A stretch of 64,000 nucleotides of DNA from JALYUA01 sp038229875 (GTDB lineage Bacteria; Acidobacteriota; Thermoanaerobaculia; UBA5066; Gp7-AA6): NCBI GenBank assembly GCA_038229875.1, contig JBBROA010000001.1, positions 1 to 64,000 of the forward strand, given 5' to 3'. The notes beneath the pieces were generated by a model. That model searched no databases. It saw only the letters and a program-made list of their open reading frames with translations, and was not told where the DNA came from. Positions 41,493-48,154 of the stretch are shown in pieces. Numbering within the stretch: position 1 is the stretch's first letter; the number at the start of each line of letters is the position of its first letter. A program made the position numbers and the translations under genes.

Positions 41493-42629
41493 TCAGTTTT
41501 CCGATCGCGAAACGACCACCAGCCGGGCGTCCGGCGCCCCTTTCTCCCGGGAGCGTTCAACGATCCGCGAACCGAGCTCTTCTTTGGCCTCTCTGCCCGC
41601 GAGGACGACCACGCTGCCTCCGAAGCCGCCGCCCGTCAACCTCGCCCCGAGGACGCCCGCCTCGCCACGCGCGGCGTGCACGATCGCGTCGACGGCCGGC
41701 ACCGAGACCTCGAAGTCGTCCCGCTCCGAGTCGTGCGAGGCGTCGAAGAGCCGGCCGAGGCCGCGCAGGTCTTCCGCCTTCAGCGCCGCGACCGCGTCGA
41801 GGACTCGCGCGTTCTCGGTGACCACGTGACGGGCCCGGCGGCGAAGCGGCTCGGGGAGCGCCTCGAGCTCCGCCCGCCGGTCCGGGGGAAAGTCCCGCAG
41901 TTCCCGCACACCGAGGCGGCGGGCCGCGTCCTCGCACTCCGCGCGCCTCTTCCGGTAGTCCCCCGCCGCGTGGTCGTGCCGCACGCCGGAGTCGATAACG
42001 AGGACCTCGGCGCTCCCAGGGATCGGGATGCGCTCCGTGCGAAGAGTGCGCGTGTCCAGGAAAAGCGCGACTCCGACTTCCGCCAGGCTCGACGCCATCT
42101 GGTCCATGACCCCGACGGGGGCGCCGACGAGGTCGTTCTCGGCACGCTGCCCCGCCAGGGCAATCGCCACGTCGTCCAGAGGGAGTCCGGCGAGCTCGCG
42201 AAGCGCGCGCAGCACCGAGACCTCCAGCGCGGCGCTCGAAGAGAGGCCGCTCCCCACCGGGACCGTCGATCGCAGCCAGAAGTCGAATCCGGGCACCTCG
42301 AGTCCCTGACGCGCGAGCTCCGCCGTTACGCCCTGCACGTAATCGATCCAGGCGCCGCGGCGGGCCTCCTGGCCGAGGACGTACTCCGAGAACCCGCCGC
42401 CGTCCGCCTCCGCGCTCCCCCCGCGCACGTGCCGGTCCCTCCGCCGGCCGATTTCCGCGCACGTCTTCTGTGGGATCGCGGTCGGGAGGACGAACCCCCC
42501 GTTGTAGTCGGTGTGCTCGCCGATCAGGTTGACCCGCCCGGGGGCGTCGGCGGCCACATCCGGTTCCCGGCCGAAGACCTGGCGGAAATCCAGCGCGCCG
42601 GGGTCAGGTTTCGTCGTCGTCGCTGCCAA
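41493..42629 (-). CDS. galK: Galactokinase GalK
   Basis: A GHMP-family kinase phosphorylating galactose at C1, the Leloir pathway entry. Motifs are GRVNLIGEHTDYNGGFVLPTAI (substrate loop, about residues 30-51), VPVGSGLSSSAALEVS (ATP-binding GLSSSA) and GARLTGGGFGGSVVVLA near the C-terminus. There is no ATG at the expected place; the TTG at 42629, with GAGG upstream, gives 378 residues and overlaps galT by 26 bp. The ATG at 42695 would run far into galT and adds an unlike basic stretch. galT is upstream and a glycosyltransferase downstream in one minus-strand operon. Confidence 0.9.
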   Translation of the reverse strand: MAATTTKPDPGALDFRQVFGREPDVAADAPGRVNLIGEHTDYNGGFVLPTAIPQKTCAEIGRRRDRHVRGGSAEADGGGFSEYVLGQEARRGAWIDYVQGVTAELARQGLEVPGFDFWLRSTVPVGSGLSSSAALEVSVLRALRELAGLPLDDVAIALAGQRAENDLVGAPVGVMDQMASSLAEVGVALFLDTRTLRTERIPIPGSAEVLVIDSGVRHDHAAGDYRKRRAECEDAARRLGVRELRDFPPDRRAELEALPEPLRRRARHVVTENARVLDAVAALKAEDLRGLGRLFDASHDSERDDFEVSVPAVDAIVHAARGEAGVLGARLTGGGFGGSVVVLAGREAKEELGSRIVERSREKGAPDARLVVVSRSEN

Positions 42630-43707
42630 GCGTGACCTCGACGCGCCGCAGCTCGGCGGCCTTCTCCTCCGGGAGGGTGTCGGCGGTGAATGCACCCGCG
42701 CCGATTTCGCTGCCGGCGAGATACTTCAGCCGGTCCTTCATCCGGTACGGCGGATAGAACTCGATGTGAAGGTGCGCTTCCGGATGCGGCCACCCGTCCG
42801 TCGGGGCCTGATGGAATGCGAGGATGTACGGGAACGGCTTTCTCCAGAGACCGTCGTACTGCAGCAGGACCGTTTTCAGAGCGCGCGCGAAGTCCCCGCG
42901 CTCGACCGGCGTCAGGTCCGCGACGCTCGGCGCGGGCCGCCGGGGAGCGACCCATACCTCGTACGCATAGCGCGCGAAGACTGGCACCCAGGCGACGGCG
43001 TGCGGGCCGGAGTAGAGAATGCGGCGGCCGTCCGCGAGCTCCGCCGCGATCGTCTCGTCCAGAAGGCCGCGGCCCGTGGCGCGAAAGTGCTCCCCCTGGA
43101 GCTCGAGCTCGCGCGCCGGGATCGGTGGCACGAAGGGGTACGCGTAGATCTGCCCGTGCGGGTGAGAGAGCGTCACACCCACCTCGACGCCGCGGTTCTC
43201 GAATGGGAACACGTACTGCACATCGTCGCGCGCACCCAGGACGCGGTAGCGATCGGCCCAGACTTCGAGGAGGAGCTCCAGATGCGCGAGCGGAAGCGCC
43301 CCCAGGCTCGACTTCGGGTCCTGCGTGAACACGACCACTTCGCAGGCGCCTTTCGCCGGGCGCGTCTCGACGATCTCGGGCGCCGGGTCGTGCGACTCGG
43401 AGCTCAAAGTGGGGAACAGGTTTTCGAAGACCGCGGCGTCCCAGTCGCCGGCGGGCACCTCGGTCGGGTGCTCGGAGCTCGGCGCGAGAGGGTTGTATTG
43501 CGGCGGGGGCAGAAACGTCCGGTTCTGACGGTGCGTGGCGTAGGCCACCCACTCCCCGCGCAGCGAGTGCCACCGAAGATGCGAATTGGGGTGGAGGGGG
43601 GTTTTTTCGGGGCTCGGCGCTTCGATCTCTTCGGGAATCGGGCGGCGGGAGTAAAGGACCAGCCGCCGCCCGTCCGGCTTGATCAGCTCGCGCCAGTGGA
43701 TCGTCAC
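42604..43707 (-). CDS. galT: Galactose-1-phosphate uridylyltransferase GalT
   Basis: A HIT-superfamily nucleotidyltransferase exchanging UMP between UDP-glucose and galactose-1-phosphate. The active-site motif HPHGQ is at residues 182-186 within NRGVEVGVTLSHPHGQIYAY, and the metal-associated HIEFYPP lies near the C-terminus (HLHIEFYPPYRM). The 367-residue length is normal. It starts at GTG, overlapping the upstream GH2 stop by 4 bp, and ends inside galK. The gene order GH2 glycosidase-galT-galK is a complete beta-galactoside route, lacking only galE here. Confidence 0.94.
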   Translation of the reverse strand: MTIHWRELIKPDGRRLVLYSRRPIPEEIEAPSPEKTPLHPNSHLRWHSLRGEWVAYATHRQNRTFLPPPQYNPLAPSSEHPTEVPAGDWDAAVFENLFPTLSSESHDPAPEIVETRPAKGACEVVVFTQDPKSSLGALPLAHLELLLEVWADRYRVLGARDDVQYVFPFENRGVEVGVTLSHPHGQIYAYPFVPPIPARELELQGEHFRATGRGLLDETIAAELADGRRILYSGPHAVAWVPVFARYAYEVWVAPRRPAPSVADLTPVERGDFARALKTVLLQYDGLWRKPFPYILAFHQAPTDGWPHPEAHLHIEFYPPYRMKDRLKYLAGSEIGAGAFTADTLPEEKAAELRRVEVTLGSDDDET

Positions 43708-45515
43708 TCAGAGCCCTCGTCGACGTTCGACTCGGGCTCCTCGCCCACGTTCGGGGGCGGCTCACCGCGGTCGAGAAAGGGGAGACTGTTCTGGCTCGGA
43801 GAAGGAACGACGGCAGACGTCGCCGCCCCGCGCGTCGCCTCGGCGATGACCTCGAGCGGGATCTTCGGAGTGCGGTCGGCGTAAAGAAGCCCGTTCGCCT
43901 CCTGGTACGTGTCCGCGAACTGGGTGTAGCAGAATCCGGCGAACAGACCGATCGAGCGCACGGCGTCCAGCAGCTTGCAATAGTTGTCCGCGAACGCTCC
44001 GGCGCTGCCCGCCCGCGAATATCCCCACGTCCTCGCAGTGTCCCGCGAATACGCCATCCCTCCGAACTCGGAGAGCACGATCGGATGATCGGTCTGTCCC
44101 TCGAGGACGAGGAGCCTTCCGCCGGGACGTTCGCGCTGAAAGAGCCGCGGCGAAACGTCTTCGGTCAGGTACCGGCGCGCGATGGTCTCGGGGTTCGGGT
44201 CGTAGTCGTGGATTCCGATGATGTCCGTCGCGACGCTCTCCCATCCGTCGTTTCCGACCACCGGCCGCGTGGGATCCAGAGTCTTGGTCAAGTGGTACAG
44301 CCCGCGGACGTAGTGCCGCTCCTTCGGGCTGTCCGGCAAGTTCGGCACCCCCCAAGATTCGTTGAACGGGACGAGCCCGATGACACAGGGATGGCTGTAG
44401 TCGCGCTTCAGGGCGTCGGTCCACTCGCGGGTCACCCGTTCGATCGAACGGTCCGTGTAGCGGTACGCGCTCGGCATCTCGAGCCACACCGCGAGGCCGA
44501 GAACGTCCGCCCAGAAGAGGTAGCGGGGGTCCTCGATCTTCTGATGCTTGCGGACGCCGTTGAACCCCATCGCCCGGGCGAGCTCAACGTCGCGGCGCAG
44601 CGCGGCGTCTTCAGGAGCGGTCAGTCCCGTTTCCGGCCAGTAGCCCTGGTCGAGGATCATCCGGAGGTTGTAAGGACGTCCGTTCAAGAGAAGGCGGTCG
44701 CCCTGCACCGCGATCGATCGGATCGCCGTGTAGCTGCGGACGGAGTCGATGAGGTCTCCGCGTCCGGCCCACAGCTGGAGCTCGACGTCGATCAGCTGCG
44801 GCCGCGCGGGGCTCCAGAGGAGCTCGTTCCTGTAGTCATCGATTCCGGGATCGGAGAGAGCGATGCGGCGGTGGACTTCTCCCGCGATGACGCGATAGCT
44901 GTCGTCGGCGAGGAGGACGTTGTTCGCGCGCAGCTTGACCGACAGCCAGAGGCCCTCCGGCGGCTTTCCGCCGAGCCGCGCCTCGAGTCCGATCTCCCAG
45001 CGTTCGAGGTTCGGCGTCCAGCGGATCTCCTCGATCCAGGCCGACGGCACGCGCTCGAGCCAGACCGTCTGCCAGATTCCGGTGGTCCGCGGATACCAGA
45101 TCGAGTGCGGCTGGAGCTGCCAGTCCTGCTTGCCGCGCGGCTTGGCGAGGTCGGTCGGGTCGTCCTCCGCGCGCACGATGATCTCGAGCACGTGCGATCC
45201 CGCGAGGTACTCGGTGGTGTCGACGGTGAACGAGGTGTAACCGCCTTCGTGGAACGCCGCGCGGGCGCCGTTGATCCACACCGTCGCTCCGTAGTCGACG
45301 GCCCCGAAGTGCAGGAGGAGACGCTGGCCGGGCGCGAGATGCGGCGCCGCGATCTGCCTCCGGTACCAGCAGGCTCGATAAAACCCGGTGTCTCCGATTC
45401 CGCTCGCCGGAGTTTCCGGAGAGAAGGGAACCCGGATGGTCCTCGTCCAGCGCACCTGGGCCGGGCCCCCCCAGTCGGCGTCGGGATCGATCGCGAAATC
45501 CCAGTCGCCGTTCAA
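43704..45515 (-). CDS. Glycoside hydrolase family 2 (beta-galactosidase-like), start uncertain
   Basis: A 603-residue GH2 enzyme, likely a beta-galactosidase, given galT and galK downstream. The sugar-binding domain (DTGFYRACWYRRQIAAP, VDYGATVWINGARAAFHEGGY), an immunoglobulin-like domain and the TIM barrel are visible; the acid/base glutamate is in GLVPFNESWGVPNL and the nucleophile glutamate in PIVLSEFGGMAY. Homology continues upstream of TTG 45515 in frame (PEGHAYPRPQLQRSGWISL) to about 45588, but there is no ATG, GTG or TTG there; the only other candidate is CTG at 45647. So either CTG is used, or the 5' end has been damaged. Confidence 0.82.
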   Translation of the reverse strand: MNGDWDFAIDPDADWGGPAQVRWTRTIRVPFSPETPASGIGDTGFYRACWYRRQIAAPHLAPGQRLLLHFGAVDYGATVWINGARAAFHEGGYTSFTVDTTEYLAGSHVLEIIVRAEDDPTDLAKPRGKQDWQLQPHSIWYPRTTGIWQTVWLERVPSAWIEEIRWTPNLERWEIGLEARLGGKPPEGLWLSVKLRANNVLLADDSYRVIAGEVHRRIALSDPGIDDYRNELLWSPARPQLIDVELQLWAGRGDLIDSVRSYTAIRSIAVQGDRLLLNGRPYNLRMILDQGYWPETGLTAPEDAALRRDVELARAMGFNGVRKHQKIEDPRYLFWADVLGLAVWLEMPSAYRYTDRSIERVTREWTDALKRDYSHPCVIGLVPFNESWGVPNLPDSPKERHYVRGLYHLTKTLDPTRPVVGNDGWESVATDIIGIHDYDPNPETIARRYLTEDVSPRLFQRERPGGRLLVLEGQTDHPIVLSEFGGMAYSRDTARTWGYSRAGSAGAFADNYCKLLDAVRSIGLFAGFCYTQFADTYQEANGLLYADRTPKIPLEVIAEATRGAATSAVVPSPSQNSLPFLDRGEPPPNVGEEPESNVDEGSE

Positions 45516-45729
45516 CGAGATCCAGCCGGAGCGTTGAAGCTGCGGGCGCGGATACGCGTGCCCCTCCGGGCGGGGCGCGATTCCCCGCCGGAACGGCTCA
45601 GCGCTCCGTTTGCTTTTCGCCCTTGGTCTCTTCCTCGTGACGACCAGAAATCAACCTCTCCGTGCGAGCGTAACCGCCTTTGTCGGCGGTGGCGACTCCT
45701 TCTCGCCAGGGTCGGAAAATTGTCTGAAG

Positions 45730-45753
45730 GATGAGAACAATCAATTTCTCATC
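45730..45753. promoter_or_regulatory. Operator-like 8-bp palindrome between murQ and the galactose operon
   Basis: GATGAGAA (45730-45737) and TTCTCATC (45746-45753) are perfect inverted arms with an 8-bp AT-rich spacer, a 24-bp symmetrical site like those of LacI or GntR regulators. It overlaps the last 5 bp of murQ and lies some 80-215 bp before the GH2 reading frame. Confidence 0.55.
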
Positions 45754-46717
45754 CCGGCGGAGATTGTTTGTGCCTCGGCGAGCCAGCCGGGTCGTCGCCG
45801 CCGGATTCCGGTTTTCCGAGTGCCGCGCGCAGGTGGCCTCCGGAGCGGACGAGCCGCTCCCGCGCCTGTTGCGGCGTCGCTCCGGTCTTTGCCATGAGGA
45901 TCGCGGTCTTCACCTCCCCGTCCGCGCGGGAGAGGAGGGCCGCCGCTCGGCGCGGCGTGGTCTGTCCGGCGCCCGCGACGATCCGGCGCGCGCGGTCGCG
46001 CAGCTTCGCGGAGCCGGGGCGCAGGTCCACCATCCAGGGGCCGAACACTTTCCCGGAGGCCGCGAGAGCGGCCGTCGTGATCTGGTTCAACGCGAGCTTG
46101 GTCGCAGTGCCGGCCTTGAGGCGCGTTGATCCCGCGAGCACCTCAGGCCCGACGGACAGGCGGACGACGACCCGGGCGAGCGCTTCAATCGCCCGGCTCC
46201 GACTGGCCGTCACGAGTACCGTTCCGGCACCCTGCCGCTTCGCGCGCTCGAGCGCCCCCCGGACAAACGGAGTGACGGAGCTCGCCGACACCCCGATCGC
46301 GAGATCACCGGCGGAGAGACGCGCCGCCCCCGCCCCGCCCTCGTCCTCGCGATCCTCGGCGCCTTCGCGCGCGCGGAAGACCGCGGACCGGCCGCCGGCG
46401 ATGACCGCGCGCACCCGCCGCGGGTCGGTGCCGAAGGTCGGCGGCAACTCGGCCGCTTCGATCACCGCGAGCCGCCCGCTCGTCCCGGCGCCGAACAGAA
46501 CGCAGGTTCCCCCCGAGAGAAACGTCTCGCGGAACAGTTCTGCCGCCTGCACGATCTGGGGGCGCGCCCGGACGAGCGCCGCGACGACGGCCCGATCCTC
46601 GCCCTGCATGAGGCGAACGATGCCCGGGATGCCGATCGCGTCGAGACGGCCCGCGCGCGGGTGAACCGCCTCCGTCGCAAGCCGCTGCCAGGAAGGTTTC
46701 TGCGAGCGGGCTTTCAC
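45749..46717 (-). CDS. murQ: N-acetylmuramic acid 6-phosphate etherase MurQ
   Basis: A 322-residue SIS-domain lyase that cleaves the lactyl ether of MurNAc-6-P to give GlcNAc-6-P. Family marks are LATEAVHPRAGRLDAI near the N-terminus, GTCVLFGAGTSGRLAVIEAAELPPTFG (catalytic glutamate region), RAVIAGGRSAVFRAREGAEDRE, the SIS-type VSASSVTPFVRGAL, and LKAGTATKLALNQITTAAL. It starts at GTG. A degenerate protein-kinase gene is 72 bp upstream on the same strand. Its MurNAc-6-P substrate could come from the BadF-type kinase acting on MurNAc freed by the NamZ fusion. Confidence 0.95.
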   Translation of the reverse strand: MKARSQKPSWQRLATEAVHPRAGRLDAIGIPGIVRLMQGEDRAVVAALVRARPQIVQAAELFRETFLSGGTCVLFGAGTSGRLAVIEAAELPPTFGTDPRRVRAVIAGGRSAVFRAREGAEDREDEGGAGAARLSAGDLAIGVSASSVTPFVRGALERAKRQGAGTVLVTASRSRAIEALARVVVRLSVGPEVLAGSTRLKAGTATKLALNQITTAALAASGKVFGPWMVDLRPGSAKLRDRARRIVAGAGQTTPRRAAALLSRADGEVKTAILMAKTGATPQQARERLVRSGGHLRAALGKPESGGDDPAGSPRHKQSPPG

Positions 46718-46789
46718 GTCCGGGAAGTCTAGCCCGGTTCATCGAGCGCGCTCGTGGACGTCGGCGTCGGCGTCGAATCGAAAACTACG

Positions 46790-47971
46790 TCAGCGCGGGA
46801 GTGGATTGCGTCGAGGACCGCCCGGCGAGCGGGGATCGCGCGCTTCCGGCGGCAGGGGCACTCTGGCGGGAGGGCCCGAACGGGGGAGGCGCCGCAGAGC
46901 GGGTTCCGCGGCCGCCTCGGGCTCCAGTCGGGACAGCGCGAGCTCCCACTCTTCGTCCTCCGAGAGCCGCGGCTTGGCCGGTATCTCACCGGCTGGCGGC
47001 GATTCGGCGGGCCCCGCGGGTTCGGTCTCCATCCGACGCGCGACGAAGGCCGCGAGAGCCCGGCTGGACGGTTGAAGGCGGCCGGCGACCAGCACGCCTC
47101 CGATGTCGCGGCGAAGCCGGGTGGCCGAAGGCCTCTTCGAGGCGGTTCGGGAGAGCGCGCCGCGAAGCAGCTCCGCCACTCCCGGCGGATAAATCTCACC
47201 GGTTCCGATCGCTTCGGCCGCCGCGCGCCCGGGAGGCCGGGTGCCCGACAGCAGGTGCAGGAGCACGGCGCCCACGGAGTAAACGTCCGCCCCTGGCTCG
47301 GAGACGGCGTGCTCGCGCGCCTCGGGAGCGAGGTAGGGTCCGATCTCCGTCTCGAGTTTCGGAGCGGCCGACCATGGGAGCACGGCCGGCGCGATCCCGA
47401 ACCCTCCCACGCGGACGTCCCCGGCCGCACCGATCGTGACGAATCCCGGCCACAGGAGACCGTGCGAGCAGGACGCTCCGGGGCCGCCCCGCGCCGCGTG
47501 TTCCAGCGCCAGCGCGAGCCGGTCGGCGATCAGCAGGGCGTGCGCGGGAGGAAGCCGCGCGCCCCTGCGCGAAGCGGAGGTCAGCACCTGATCCAGAGCA
47601 TGCCCGTGCGACTCATCCCAGGCCACCCAGGGAACCCCGTCGTGAAGCCCGGCGCGAGAGTTGCCCGCCAGGACGGGGCTGACCGGAAGCGGGTGTTTTT
47701 CAGCCAGGGCGCGGACGGCGGACGCCGCGCGGTCCCGAGAGACCTCCGCACCGTCGAGGATCCGGAGCCGGACGAAACCCTCCGGCTTCTCTTCGAGAGA
47801 GAGCGCGCGGTACACGGCCCCGAGGGGATCGCGGGAGAGAAGCGAGGTGGCGAGGAATCCGGCAAAGCGCCGTGGAAGCTCGGATTTGGAGCCGCCTGTC
47901 CCTCGTTCCGCGGTTCCCTGGGGAAACATCGCTCGGATCGCTGCAAGAGCCGCACCGGGTGTGTGGGACAA
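46790..47971 (-). CDS. Protein-kinase-like domain protein, catalytically degenerate (pseudokinase)
   Basis: A 393-residue protein whose residues 35-300 follow the bacterial Ser/Thr kinase fold but lack its catalytic residues. The VAIK-type lysine appears as arginine (FVRLRIL), the HRD-loop as CSHGLLWPGFVTI with no aspartate, and DFG as GGFG. The fold features YLAPEAREHAV (APE-like), GADVYSVGAVLLHLLSG and an arginine helix near residue 285 are kept. The C-terminal 90 residues are low-complexity, rich in Pro, Ala and Arg. The TTG at 47971 gives the longest form; ATG at 47929 is an alternative. It may act as a scaffold or nucleotide sensor; position upstream of murQ hints at a cell-wall link. 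Confidence 0.75.
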   Translation of the reverse strand: MSHTPGAALAAIRAMFPQGTAERGTGGSKSELPRRFAGFLATSLLSRDPLGAVYRALSLEEKPEGFVRLRILDGAEVSRDRAASAVRALAEKHPLPVSPVLAGNSRAGLHDGVPWVAWDESHGHALDQVLTSASRRGARLPPAHALLIADRLALALEHAARGGPGASCSHGLLWPGFVTIGAAGDVRVGGFGIAPAVLPWSAAPKLETEIGPYLAPEAREHAVSEPGADVYSVGAVLLHLLSGTRPPGRAAAEAIGTGEIYPPGVAELLRGALSRTASKRPSATRLRRDIGGVLVAGRLQPSSRALAAFVARRMETEPAGPAESPPAGEIPAKPRLSEDEEWELALSRLEPEAAAEPALRRLPRSGPPARVPLPPEARDPRSPGGPRRNPLPR

Positions 47972-48154
47972 TGTCTGAAGCTTTCACAACTCGGACCCGC
48001 CTCACCGCGCCGCGTGCGGAGCATCGAAGCGTCGGGCGCGTTCTTTGCAGTCTCGGACTATCGAACGCCTTCTCGCTCTATTTGCACGCTTTGCGCACAC
48101 CGGATCGTCTCGGTCTCGGGCTCGTCAACGGCGGTTCCCAAGGAGATACGGACC

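Noticed and set aside
46754..48154. Long N-terminal extension of the propeller protein in the same frame
   Set aside because: The extension is opposite the pseudokinase gene, is Arg/Gly-rich, and a signal peptide with a good ribosome-binding site starts at 48155.
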